Of a stretch of 64,000 nucleotides of DNA, positions 33,645 through 44,527 are shown in pieces. Made by a program: the position numbers and the translations under genes. Positions within the stretch are counted from its first letter, which is position 1. The number at the start of each line of letters is the position of its first letter. The notes beneath the pieces were generated by a model. The model ran no database searches. It worked only from the letters and a program-made list of their open reading frames with translations, and was not told where the DNA came from. The DNA comes from Rhyacophila brunnea (lineage: Eukaryota; Arthropoda; Insecta; Trichoptera; Rhyacophilidae): assembly GCA_022495005.1 (NCBI GenBank), contig JAGYXB010000612.1, forward strand, positions 496,001 through 560,000, read 5' to 3'.

Positions 33645-33985
33645 AATAATAGCTCCAAAATTCGCAGCGTTTCAAAACAGTATCAAATACCTATGACTAT
33701 TATTTGTAAGTATATTTTCGTAAAAGTAACTAAGTAAGGCGTACATTAGTTAGGTTCTATTTCTATATTTATTATAATCGAATGTGGATGATGAATTTAA
33801 ACAGTAAAAATGTGACGTTACAGGGAGTAAAAGGTTTAATAACGAAGTATTACGACAGAGGGTCAACAAATAAAGAAAGTCGTGAACCATCATTTATGAA
33901 CGTAGCCTAAATAAATCATTTTTAATTTTTAAGACATAATGTCTATCTTCATTTCGTACATATAATTAATTATTGCTTGTATACA
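33645..33985. other. AT-rich DNA, nothing recognised
   Basis: No gene or matched repeat. Confidence 0.4.
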
Positions 33986-33989
33986 TATT

Positions 33990-34695
33990 ATCATCATCAG
34001 TCGGGGTCGATCCACTGCTGGATGAAGGGTCTAGGACGATTTGGCGCCGGGACAATTGGACGCCACGCAATTCGAAATTAAATATACGTTAGGTACTTAT
34101 AGATACTTTAAAAAAAAATATTTTATGTTAATATTTATATTTAAATTATTATATTATGATTTAAGAGTTGGTGAGAATTTAAATATGCACACGTAAATAA
34201 TGATTTAATCATGCATATGTTTAAGTTCCAACGAAAAATGTTAAGAGTAAAATGAAATAAAACTTCTAGGTAGTAGATAGAAACTGATTAAAATTCCTCG
34301 TCTACGTTCTGTATACGTGTTTACGACAGTGCGGCGTCCAGTTGTCCCATTCCCTGGATGAAGACCTCCCCATAGCTCTCCCACTCTTATCGGTCCTTTG
34401 TTCTTTGCTGCCGCGTACACCCACCGAACTTTGCGAGTTCATCAATCTAGCGGGATTTTGGGTACCACTGTATGATGGCATTTATCCAGCGATTGTCTTC
34501 TCGCCGGGCCGTTCAGCCCATTGCCATTTTATCTGCTTAGCGACCTCTATCATAACGCATACTCTTGTCTGGTTTTTCATCAATTGGTTTCTTTTGTGAT
34601 CTGTATGCATAGTGCCCAACGTGTGCCTTCCCATGTCACGTTTCGCTACTTTTAACTTTTTTATTTCTCTTACGTGAGCATTGGTAGCACAATTT
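33990..34695 (-). pseudogene. RTE-like LINE 3' end, interrupted
   Basis: On the minus strand REIKKLKVAKRDMGRHTLG, then NQTRVCVMIEVAKQIKWQWA, correspond to the last 120 residues of the RTE-like ORF2 seen at 7.3 and 39.0 kb. The 3' end (CTGGATGAAG region and ATCATCATCAG tail) is at 33990-34027. A 326 bp inverted-repeat element splits it at 34028-34353. Stops and frameshifts make it inactive. Confidence 0.75.
34018..34363. mobile_element. 326 bp inverted-repeat element with 10 bp TSD in the RTE fragment
   Basis: Body 34028-34353. CTGGATGAAG is present at 34018-34027 and again at 34354-34363. The ends are GGTCTAGGACGATTTGG and CCAGTTGTCCCATTCC, with the inverted core GGGACAATTGGACGCC / GGCGTCCAGTTGTCCC. 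A TSD of 9-10 bp points to a Mutator-like (MULE) element, but no transposase is present to confirm this. The uninterrupted RTE sequence on either side supports the insertion model. Confidence 0.8.
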
Positions 34696-34702
34696 TTTGG
34701 GG

Positions 34703-35090
34703 TTTGGGTTGAAATCCCGAAAGCCGATATCCTGAAGGCCGAAATCCCGAATGCTGAAATCCTGAATGGCCGAAATCCCGAAAGCCTAAGTCCCGAAAGC
34801 TGAAATCCCGAATACCGAAATACCGAATGCTGAAATCCCGAATGGCCGGAATTCCGAAAAATTAAAAATATACAAACAGCAATAATTGCGCAATCTTAAC
34901 ACTTATCTTGAATTGCGCAAATTTTACAAGAGAGACAAAAAACCATTTTCCACAAAAATTTCATCGGGATTTCGGCCTTCGGAATTTCGGCCTTCGGGAT
35001 TTAGGCTTTCGGGATTTCGGCCATTCGGGATTTCAGCATTCGGGATTTAAGCCTTCGGGATTCCGGCCTTCGGGATTTCATCCGGCACCC
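34703..35090. mobile_element. Foldback (FB-like) element with tandem-repeat arms
   Basis: The left arm (34711-34862) is ten units of a 15-16 bp motif GAAATCCCGAAAGCC. The right arm (34964-35086) is about eight units of the complementary motif GGCCTTCGGGATTTC. A 100 bp AT-rich spacer contains a smaller inverted pair around ATTGCGCAA. Units vary by point changes and by an occasional extra base (GAATGGCC). Arms made of short tandem units in inverted order are the hallmark of Drosophila Foldback elements. The ORF at 34908-35135 is only a translation of the right arm. Confidence 0.85.
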
Positions 35091-36090
35091 ATTTTTTTGC
35101 AACCAATTAATTGGTTCTGTGAGTTCTGTTCTTAATCGTCACCGTTAATTGACATTTGTGTTCCAGAATACTGTTCTGATGAAGTAACATTTTTCGGAGA
35201 AAAAGGTGCGGAAATTCATTAAAATTTATTTAAAGTTTTATTCCAATGACAATATCGTATTTTGACAGTTGGTATCTTGGACATATCTGTCGATTGTTCA
35301 CCCTGATGAATTGTTCCAAATTTGCCAATAGGCTGTTATTGCACAGTTTGGTTCTGTGACGTATCTCGTCAAACATTACCACCGTTAATTATTAACATTT
35401 GTTGTGCAGATAGGTGTACTTGTTGACTCGTTCGATTAGAGTGCCTTGATGAGGATTGCTTCTGGTTAAATATTGGTAGAAATATGTAAGTATATTAAAA
35501 ATATTTAATATTTTGTCGCTAAAAAGATTCTAGCACTGCACTGTACTTTTAAGCCATGTTCACAATGAAACAAAACATTAGTCTCATGATGGTATGCAAT
35601 ATGCATGATAATGATAATACTAGTGCTAGAATAAAACCTTACGAACAATAATAGTGGGTAACTAATTAATGATTCATCTTCTATCCGTAACCAATCAATA
35701 CATGTTTTTTTTACCTGCATTCTTATTAGATGATTTCATATATATTATAGTATAGATGTATATTATAATATGTGTTATTATAGAAGGATAGGCTTTAGAT
35801 TTAATATCATTGTTCTATGGCGATTCTCCATAATCATTGATCATTACAAAATCTTACTGACGTAATGGTGATAATCACGAAAGGTGAAAGTTATATCATT
35901 GGTACAAATACCAGTCTCTATACGTTTTTTTTCCATCCAAATAGATGATTAATTTAATATGTAGTATTTCAAATGAACATCAATCGAACCATGCAATTTA
36001 ATACAATTTATAATATTGGTTGATGCATACATTCTTGCAATTTTTTTTAACAATATAAGATTTTTTTTTTAAATAAATAATGTTTATTCA
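35091..36090. other. AT-rich DNA, nothing recognised
   Basis: No gene or matched repeat. Confidence 0.4.
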
Positions 36091-36094
36091 ATCC

Positions 36095-36370
36095 AATATA
36101 TAATGCTCATTATTAGATATGAATGTCCCCCATCTATTAATCAATTTATTTATTCCATCCCTATAAAAATCTTCATATTTTAGGGACTCAACAAGGGATG
36201 TTTCGACTTGCTCTGTTGAATTATTTATTTACCAGTAAGTTGGGTTTTCATCACCCGTTATAATTCGATTCAAGAAAAAATTCTGATATTGTCTGGGAAG
36301 GAGTGATCCGCGGATAGATCTACTCAACGCATGGGTGTTCCATGCGATTGTTTCACTTCTGCTGCAATAC
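36095..36370 (-). pseudogene. mariner-like transposase remnant, internally deleted
   Basis: The minus strand reads NFFLNRIITGDEN at 36243-36290, matching the mariner block that holds the second catalytic aspartate (I-x-T-G-D-E). After a stop it continues directly with KYEDFYRDGINKLINRW, typical of the last 30 residues of mariner transposases. The roughly 100 residues normally between these, including the third catalytic aspartate, are missing. The N-terminal half is also absent. It is a dead fragment; no TIRs were found. Confidence 0.7.
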
Positions 36371-38950
36371 TACTGTTTTAATACACTACTTTCACTGGAC
36401 CGTATTACCTGTTGTGGTGTTAATAACAATAATATATAAATATAAGATGGATAAACGATGGTTTTCTTTTTCAAAGACACCATAAGTGGAAGATATATTG
36501 TAGATGTTGTGGGTTTGCGGATTTGCGGATATTAAACACAGTATTCCTCTTCTTCTTTTACGCAACAAGTTCGCGCCACTTCACTCGTTCCATCGCCACT
36601 TCTCGCGCGCGCCTCCCGCTAAGCCAGACCTGCAGCGCGTAGATCACTTTGTTGGCCAAAGGTTTGTATGACTTCAGTGTGATATGCATGATGCCAGATG
36701 AGGTGTGCTTCCATTTGAAACGCTAAGTATGTCAACAAATCCTACCTCTAACCTCTCCGCGGGGGTCCCTAGGCCACGCAGCATGCTGTAGCAGATAGAG
36801 GGGGGTACAAGGCAAATCACCAGCGCATAAAAAACTGGTACATTCTGCTGCGAGAAGAAAAATCTCTACTAATAACCAGGGCATCAGATGGCAGCCCCAC
36901 CAATGAATTGGGGTGCTTTTCAGATTATCACCTGCACATTCTAAAACCCAACAAATTAATTCAAGCACAGGGAAATACAATAAGAATTTATAACGATGTT
37001 CATTTGTATTTAAATCCAATACAATACCATAAATTATAATCACAAGTAATAATTAAGAATATAACATTTAAACAGTAGTTCTTGCTAATTTACGATAAAA
37101 GGTACTTATTTATATTATATAATATATAGCAGGCTTGTCCGGCTATATCACTACCATTATTGATAATGGTAGTGATATACCATTATTGATAGTGTAGAAC
37201 ACCGGCCATTTGAAGTTATTATAAAATTGCAATAAATACATGTATTATAAATTATATATTAAGGTCACAGGTGGATTTTTACATTGCTAAAATTATTGTA
37301 TTTAGTCGAAACCTAGCAAGTGTTATTTATTTTTTACAATATTTTGATGATTGCACAAACTCAGACCATATATTATTAAAAGTAACCTAGTAGAAAGATA
37401 TATTAGGTACCTACCTACGTAATATAAATGAGATGTTATAATATAAATCATAACTATAACAAATATGATGAAGCAATCATATCAATTGTAAGCACATTTT
37501 TTATTTCTATTTTTTGATACGTCAATAATAAAAATATTAATGATTGATTTTTTTTTGCTTTTTTTAATTGGATATAAAAAAAACTTTAAAACCGTCAGTG
37601 TAAAAAAAATACTACAATAAAAATAATATCTGCAGAAGCAAATAATATTTATTAATAAAAATCGTAGCTCTAAAAGATCATAATCAATTAAAGTTTTAAT
37701 TCAGTACAAATATGTATTATTATATTTTAAATATAATTTGAGTGAAATCAATACGGTACGTGGTTTTTATTCAGTGTTTAACATTGATATTTTTTGTACT
37801 GACTACCTGCTGTTAAGTATTGCAAAATTGTAGTAAATTAAACGTTTAAAAAATCTGCTAACAATCGTAATTAGTCATAACGACTGTTGTTATCGGTCGT
37901 CATAATTTACAGGGGAGAATTGGAAAAATAAAACAAATACCAATACAATAATACTAGAATCACATTACCACCATGTTACTTACAAAAAGTGTGTAATGTC
38001 GTTTAATTGTATTTAAAATTAGACAGCTGCCCCTATCCAGTAGCACACTTCAAGATTAAAACGAATATTATCAAAAATCTGGCAAAATGTATCAGAACCC
38101 ACTCCATGGTGACCTCACGCATGTCACACCACACCACCAACCTCGCGCGTAATAGAACGCTTTATTTTATTTTCTGAAAGTTTACACATTTTCGAGTCAC
38201 GTGATCTCACGTATTTTTTAATTTTAGTGATTTTGTACCCCGTAATAATATAATATCGTCATAAATCAAAACCGATTGCGATATTAAAACTGAGACCATT
38301 GACACAGTGACGTCACGCGGCTAACCAAAATAAAATGAAAAATCTGTTTTTATACATGCGCCGATGTATCATTTTGCTATCTATCTGCACCCCATGTCAA
38401 GTGAAATTTGTTACATACGATAAACAGATGTTTTTTTCTACCAAAAATCACGCACATACGCTATGTGCCGCAGTAAATTAAGTTACATATTGTGTTATGT
38501 GAATGACATTTATTATTTAATTTTCTGATAGTACTAGATCATGAGCTCAAGTGACGTGATTTTTTTAGGAACTGCAAATATTAAAATTACTTACACTTTA
38601 ATCACGATACAATCAACTGCAAATATTACAATTACATTTACATCACATTAAAAACACGATACAATCACGCAACAATCACGTTACAGTCACGTTAAAGTCA
38701 TGTTATAATCATATTACCGATTAATGAACTAATTACTCATAAATTGATCCAATAATAATATTCCGTCGATAAGTCCGTGAATCGGAATAATATATTCCCG
38801 CCAAAGTGCAGTGTATTCATGAATTCTTTTATTAGCGCGTTTTCTTTTCAGAGAAACTTATCTAGACAACAAAATCATACAGGAAAACTCAACGAAACAC
38901 AAAATATATTGGTCATGTTAAAATAATTATTTAATATTTCCATACTTATA
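36371..38950. other. AT-rich DNA with short repeats only
   Basis: 36545-36760 is GC-richer, but neither its 103-codon minus frame nor its plus strand matches a family that I know. 37144-37179 is a 16 bp-arm hairpin (TATATCACTACCATTA). 38655-38720 holds about five loose copies of a 10-11 base unit like ATCACGTTACA. Nothing else. Confidence 0.35.
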
Positions 38951-38954
38951 TAGT

Positions 38955-39332
38955 CCAAAGGCTAAGAGTCGCACAGCGATTCATGGATAGGTGTGTGTTG
39001 GGCTTCACGCGAAAGGACCGTAAGAGAAACGAACGGGTTAGGAAGCAGACAGGAGTACGCGATGTAATAGACGTTGCCAAACAGCTGAAATGGAGATGGG
39101 CGGGGCACATTGCTCGCCGAAAGGATGGCCGCTGGACAAATGCCGTCATCCAGTGGTACTCAAGGGGCACGAAACGGCCACATGGTCACCCTAAAAGCCG
39201 CTGGATTGACGAACTGGTAAAGTTCAGCGGAAATACGTGGCAGCAAATGACACACGACCGAGAGAGTTGGAAAAAGCTTGGGGAGGCCATCATCCAGCAG
39301 TGGATTGACCCCGGCTGATGATGATATTTTTA
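38955..39332 (+). pseudogene. RTE-like LINE ORF2 carboxy-terminal 115 residues plus tail
   Basis: An open frame at 38983-39318 reads MDRCVLGFTRKDRKRNERV, TGVRDVIDVAKQLKWRWAGH, IARRKDGRWTNAVIQW, HPKSRWIDELVKFSG and GEAIIQQWIDPG, then a stop and a GATGATGAT tail. It is free of stops over this length, so this is the youngest RTE copy in the window. It is 5'-truncated just after the zinc-knuckle-like RLRVAQR region and has no RT core. Confidence 0.85.
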
Positions 39333-39333
39333 T

Positions 39334-39852
39334 ATTTAGCAACACAGTTTGTTGTGCATAATATGCAGTTGAGTTGAGCCGACTATAAAATATTGCTAAA
39401 TAATTATAATATCCCAAACTAGAACAAGTCCGTAAGTGACTGGGAGTTTTCCACCAATCAATCGGACAATTCGCCCCTGACGTTATCGATATCAACAATT
39501 AAGTATTGAAGCGAGCAATCGATAACTGAACAATGTGTGTTGCCGCGCTCCAAAAAGAAATTACGATTGACACTTGGCCTTGAAAGAAGTGCTGGAACGA
39601 ATACTTGACCGCAATTCCTACTTATCAGCTGATATTATTTCAAATCAAAATCGCAGCTATACTTAGCATATAAGTTAGTAATAAACACTTAACACGTCTT
39701 ACTTCCTTCTACGAATTACAGGGTAAAATTTTAACAAAGTCATTAAATTTACGGAATCATGGTTTATAATAATATATCATTGTAGTTCCAGTAAAAGCTA
39801 TCTCAGTATCACATTCCTAATTCAATTAAATGGGCAAGATATTAATATCGGT
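39334..39852. other. AT-rich DNA, nothing recognised
   Basis: No gene or matched repeat. Confidence 0.4.
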
Positions 39853-40120
39853 TTAATGTATATATATATTTTTTTCGACCATGTTCGATCCTCACAGGAT
39901 CATATGGGCCTCCACAGAGTAGAGGATTATATTAACAGATTTTGTTTTTTACGAGAAATGGATGTCAGCCACTTGCTCAACCTATTAGGTCCATACCCTG
40001 ACTCACACACAAATTGAAAAACAATATGTGTACTTGCCAGACCCAGGATTAGAACCTGGGACCCACGGCGTTATAGTCCAACGCTTAAGCCACGCGGCCA
40101 CCGTGGGCTTAATGTATATA
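39853..40120 (-). repeat. SINE1 full-length copy with 12 bp TSD
   Basis: Body 39865-40108 on the minus strand. TTAATGTATATA flanks it at 39853-39864 and 40109-40120. All SINE1 landmarks are present: poly-T, CCTCCACAGAGTAGAGG, CAGGATTAGAACCTGGG and the head AAGCCACGCGGCCACCGTGG. The long TSD and A tail indicate retrotransposition by a LINE enzyme. Confidence 0.93.
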
Positions 40121-40281
40121 GGGCCGTCAAAAAAGTGTGATCGATACGTCGATATTTTCTTTCGATTGCGATACTGATTTTGCAATTTTCTTTAGAAATA
40201 AATCTTTCGCAGACAAACATCATTTGATACCGGTACTTCAATATATTGCTGTTGATACTAACTTTCGATATGACAGTCCTA
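40119..40281. mobile_element. 163 bp MITE with TAGGG(C/T)GTCA ends
   Basis: TAGGGCCGTCAAAAAAGTG on the left and CGATATGACAGTCCTA on the right are imperfect inverted repeats around TTCGAT/ATCGA-rich sequence. A shorter relative is at 51359-51445. The SINE1 copy at 39865 inserted exactly next to its left end. Confidence 0.65.
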
Positions 40282-42310
40282 ATTGTATCCTATTTTCTTT
40301 TAAAAGTTTTAATTAACTTGCGACAACATTAGTAAGTAGTAAACTGTTATTCAGAGCTATTCATTTAGGAGCTACACTACATCATAACGTTTTCTTTCAT
40401 ATTATACAATCCATCTAGCATATTTGCTTCTTAAAATTTAAAATAATCTACATGTGAACAATGAATTATAAGTTACAACGACTTTGGACCATACATATTT
40501 ATTTAGTGTAGTAGTATTTGCTGCTTATCCACTCATCGTAATGGATTGTCTTTTTATACGCCTTGCAAGTTGATGAATAAATATTTAAAGGGATGAGACC
40601 GCTTTAGGGGTGACATGTCTAGAGATGGACAAGTTGGATTGGAGATTGCTCAGATGAATGGAGGTGCGAACAGTGTACAGTTGGTACAAGAGTAAATTTA
40701 ATGGTACAGGAGTTATGTTAGCGGTCCGAGGCTCGGTGGAAGTGATGCTGTAGTCCCAGGTATGGGAAATAATGCTTCAGAGCGAGACGCGACGAGAGAA
40801 TACGCTGGTCCGAGGCTCGGTGGAAAATATGCTGTGCGGAGTGATACTACGACTGAGATTTGACTGACATTAGTATTACGGAACTAATTGTCCTAATCCA
40901 TAACTATGACTCTCTATTTATATAGATGGATATTTGGTAAATTGGAGAGTTATTGTTGATGTAATTCGCAATTGAGAAAACTGCTAGCCGCTGCATTCTT
41001 GCAACTTTGAGGCGTTTTAATGACCAAGATCGATGTAGTCGACATTTTTGTGTAATACATAATACATATTGCGTGTAATATTATGTAACTTCTTGAAGAC
41101 ATTTTCTACCATTTTATTTTTAACTAATTTGGATTATAACTTAACAATCTTTACATTTTGTTATTTATTCAATTTTTAGTAGCATGCCTACGCCAATGTC
41201 AGATTTAATGCCTTAAGCCAGATGCGTAATTTGCTAGTTAGGTGTCTATTAAAAATGCTAAATCTGGTTAGAAATATGCTAAGTTGACAATGCTGATTAC
41301 GTATTATAAAAAATATTATTATTATATAAATACATACATAATATTATTATGCAGATATATTTTGCAATAATTTTAATTACCAATATAAGATTGAATCTAT
41401 TTATTATAACTTTAATACCCTGATAACCTTTACATTTTTTAATTTTCAAATGACAGCTAGTAGTTACTTCTCGATACACTTTTTGACAGCTGTCATTATC
41501 ATAGAGATATACATGCTGGGGTTAAAATTAAATGTAATCAAATAATTCACAAACTTTTTTTCAGTTTCTATCTAATCTCATTTTTTTTTTACTGTAGTGT
41601 TTTAATTCAGCTTGCACCGCTTAAAAAAACACACTTGTTTTGGAACTGGTTGTTAAAAATCTGGCGTTTTTCCGAACCCGTTGTTAAATTTTTGGTAAAT
41701 TCCTGTTTTTACAAAAGATCTGCAATATTGATATGATGAAATACGCTGGTTTTTTTGTCCATGTAGATGCAGTGTTGCCGACGTTAAGCATACGTTATAA
41801 CAAGAAAAACACGTCACGTCATGTTCTTTTTCTTTTACACTTTGGCGTTCTAATAAGAACATAATCCCTATATTATGTGTTTCTCACTGAACTTATGTCG
41901 TCGAAATTGGCCTCTTAAAGTTAAGCGCGTATCATATGGACTTACGCGCCTAAGTAGATTCTGCATCGCGCTCTAAGCATATAAAAGTGATTCAGGCTAA
42001 TGATAAAATTAGCCATAAGTCATACTGTATGGCGGATTCATATCTAGAAAATTTGACACTGGTATCATCAGCATCTCTCACAAATAGCAAGCATTTCAAT
42101 GTTGTGTTAAATTGTTAGAGTCACTCAATCATTCCTTAAATAATTAAATTTGTTTTATGCACATACTTCCGTAAGATTTCAACCGATCATCATTTTAACG
42201 TAGCACTTTGTAAGCCATTCATTCATTTAATAAACAAAACCAATTTAATAAAAAAATATCTCGCTAGTTTTGCTCAGAATCACTCTAGCTTAAAATGTAC
42301 TTATACGTCC
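40282..42310. other. AT-rich DNA; one local duplication
   Basis: GGTCCGAGGCTCGGTGGAA occurs at about 40724 and 40807, each followed a few bases later by ATGCTGT, so a duplication of about 83 bp sits in a relatively GC-rich patch (40600-40870). No frame or known family is seen. The rest holds nothing that I recognise. Confidence 0.4.
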
Positions 42311-42312
42311 AT

Positions 42313-42405
42313 AAACTCTCCGGCTTACTTCGCCAGCAAACAACTAACACTTATTTCTATGACTATTGATTCAATCACACATAAACTATGTGGAATTGTC
42401 ACCAC
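42313..42405 (+). repeat. Unclassified repeat; empty-site copy
   Basis: AACTCTCCGGCTTACTTCGC through CTATTGATTCAATC and CATAAACTATG is repeated at 44465-44524 plus 44878-44900. There it is split by a CAATGAC hAT element, so this copy shows the pre-insertion sequence. Confidence 0.7.
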
Positions 42406-42417
42406 TGTTGTCACCAC

Positions 42418-42475
42418 CATTTGTGGGTCCCAGGTTCGAATCCTGGGTTTGGCAAGTACACTTATTGTTTGTTAT
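42418..42475 (+). repeat. SINE1 fragment: B-box part of the head
   Basis: GTGGGTCCCAGGTTCGAATC, then CTGGGTTTGGCAAGTACAC, are the 3' part of the tRNA-like head and the start of the body. Similarity ends where the TATG-rich microsatellite begins. Confidence 0.75.
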
Positions 42476-42489
42476 TGTTTATGTATGAT

Positions 42490-42878
42490 GTGTATGTATG
42501 TATGTAATATTTATGTATGTATTATGTAGTATGTATTATGTAGTATGTAGTATGTAGTATGTAGTATGTAGTATGTAGTATGTAGTATGTAGTATGTAGT
42601 ATGTAGTATGTAGTATGTAGTATGTAGTATGTAGTATGTAGTATGTAGTATGTAGTATGTAGTATGTAGTATGTAGTATGTAGTATGTAGTATGTAGTAT
42701 ATGTAGTATGTAGTATGTAGTATGTAGTATGTAGTATGTAGTATGTAGTATGTAGTATGTAGTATGTAGTATGTAGTATGTAGTATGTAGTATGTAGTAT
42801 GTAGTATGTAGTATGTAGTATGTAGTATGTAGTATGTAGTATGTAGTATGTAATATGTAGTATGTAGTATGTAGTATG
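42490..42878. repeat. Microsatellite, about 48 copies of TATGTAG
   Basis: A ragged TATG-rich start leads at about 42540 into an almost perfect TATGTAG array. The only flaws are an extra AT at 42699-42702 and a G-to-A change near 42852. A 7 bp unit is read by every frame of the minus strand as the same seven-residue repeat without stops, which explains the 127-codon minus frame. It grew next to a truncated SINE1 and continues, after two insertions, to about 44133. Confidence 0.95.
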
Positions 42879-43525
42879 CAATGACATATTAAATGGACAA
42901 CTCACTTCATACCGGCGCGCACGATAAATTGTGCATGAAAGTCATTCACAGATTATAGGTAGATGTCACGTGACCATATGACGTATCCATTTCCATTATG
43001 CGATACAAGCTTCGAAAATTTATAGTAATATAACCTTTATTGTAATGGCGTATTAGTGTCATGACTCATTGCGTTAGAAACAGATTCTCGGTTACTTACG
43101 ACTTTTCGGAGATTAGACGCAAGTGAGCCAGCGCATCACAGGCGACTGTCCAATGGTTTCTGTCATTCAATTGAATTGAATAAACATTATCTTAAAATGG
43201 CATTTTATAAATAATAAATAATACTAACACATGAAAAGTGATATCCCATCTTTCTTGGAGTGTTTAGTAGATTTTTTTTACAATTTTTAACTAGGCACAT
43301 TGGCATTTTGTAACACAATAATAACGGTGGAGTCGAAACCTGACAGTCAGAAATTTTGCATGGGCAGACCCAGCGGTATCGCCAGACCGCTTGCAAGCAG
43401 AATGTTCATTTGAGCGTAGGATACCGATATTAAAATATGAATTTCGTCATCCGGCAGACCCGACACAAAGTGAGTGTCATTTTATTTTCTAGATGCTTCG
43501 TCCATATAATGTCATTGGTAGTATG
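42871..43525. mobile_element. 639 bp CAATGAC hAT element in the microsatellite
   Basis: Body 42879-43517, ends CAATGACATATTAAATGGAC and GTCCATATAATGTCATTG. GTAGTATG, a piece of the satellite, flanks it on both sides (42871-42878, 43518-43525). It matches both ends of the 2157 bp copy at 22.46 kb, including CATGGGCAGACCCAGCGGTA-like and CCGGCAGACCCGACACAAAG segments. No transposase is encoded. Confidence 0.93.
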
Positions 43526-44119
43526 TATGTCAGTGGCGAAGGGTGGAGGTTGGCTGTTAAGATCCGCCATAAACAGTGCACATTAAACTTTTTCAGACAT
43601 ACATATTTGTTTTCATTGATATAAGACTACAATTTACAGATAGTGTTGGTTAGTTTTTAAAATTCAATTAAACCCTGAGAAACTAAGCCATAATAGATAA
43701 TAGTCAAAAAATACATGTGTATCTATAAAATATCTAAAATTATGCAATTAAATCATACATAACTTTGAATATTTTATAGATAGAATAATATTTTTCATTT
43801 ATTATAGTTTGGTTTAGGCAGGGCTTAATGCAATAAAAAAATGAACCAACAATATGTGTAATATGTACTTTTAATCCAACGAAAACAAATAACTATGAAT
43901 GAAAAAGTGTGCACAATTTTATCGTATTGCCCAAATTAGACCAAAACTATTATGGTTCGTTAGGCAGGGTTTAATTGATTTTTAAAAACTAAGTAACACC
44001 ATCTGTAAATTGTAGTCTTAGTTCAATAAAAACAAATACATATGACTAAAAAAGTTTAGTGTGCACTATTTATAGCGAATCTTAACAGCCTACCTCCACC
44101 CTTCGCCACTGATGTATGT
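43523..44119. mobile_element. 581 bp hAT element with about 145 bp TIRs
   Basis: Body 43531-44111, ends CAGTGGCGAAGGGTGGAGG and CCTCCACCCTTCGCCACTG. The inverted arms run about 145 bp to AATTCAATTAAACCCTG / CAGGGTTTAATTGATTTT. ATGTATGT flanks both sides (43523-43530, 44112-44119). The CAGTGGCG end and 8 bp TSD mark hAT. No transposase frame is present. Confidence 0.94.
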
Positions 44120-44131
44120 ATATATGTATGT

Positions 44132-44253
44132 AGGGATAGAGTGTAGAAACAAAACCAGTTTATGACATTTCTTATTCTATAGACGATTCTTTTACCACAA
44201 TTCTCCCTATGAATAATAATGTGCAGATAAAAGTACCTATCATAGGCTTAAGC
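44132..44253 (+). repeat. Unclassified repeat, also at 53.57 kb
   Basis: AGGGATAGAGTGTAGAAACA, AGTTTATGACATTTCTTATT, TATAGACGATTCTTTTACCA and GTGCAGATAAAAGTAC recur at 53576-53690 in the same orientation. Length about 120 bp; no coding sense and no ends found. Confidence 0.7.
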
Positions 44254-44462
44254 GTTGGACTATCACGCCGTGGGTACCAGGTTTGAATCCTGGGTTTGAC
44301 AAGTACACTTATTGTTTTTCAATTTATGCATGAGTCAGAGTATGTACCTAATAGATTGAGCAAGTGGCTGACATCCATTTTTCGTAAAAACAAAATCTGT
44401 TAGTACAAACCTCCACTATATGGAGACCCGTATGATCTTATTAGGATCTGACATGGTCGGGA
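44249..44462 (+). repeat. SINE1 copy, head slightly truncated
   Basis: GGCTTAAGCGTTGGACTATC (A-box side), CAGGTTTGAATCCTGGG (B box), the body, a mutated hairpin CCTCCACTATATGGAG and GACATGGTC. The first 18 bases of the tRNA-like head are missing. Confidence 0.85.
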
Positions 44463-44527
44463 GAAACTCTCCGGCTTATTTCGGCAGTAAACCACTAACA
44501 CTTATTTCTGCGACTATTGATTCAATC

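Noticed and set aside
34908..35135. 75-codon frame rich in GFRDFG-like repeats
   Set aside because: It reads the tandem units of the foldback right arm; no independent evidence of a protein.
36732..37043. 103-codon minus frame, Trp- and Cys-rich
   Set aside because: It looks at first like a domain, but I could match no motif and the region has no second copy.
42522..42905. 127-codon minus-strand frame
   Set aside because: It is a translation of the TATGTAG satellite, which has no stop in any minus frame.
42490..44133. CRISPR array
   Set aside because: There are no repeat-spacer units; it is a uniform microsatellite with transposon insertions in what looks like an animal genome.
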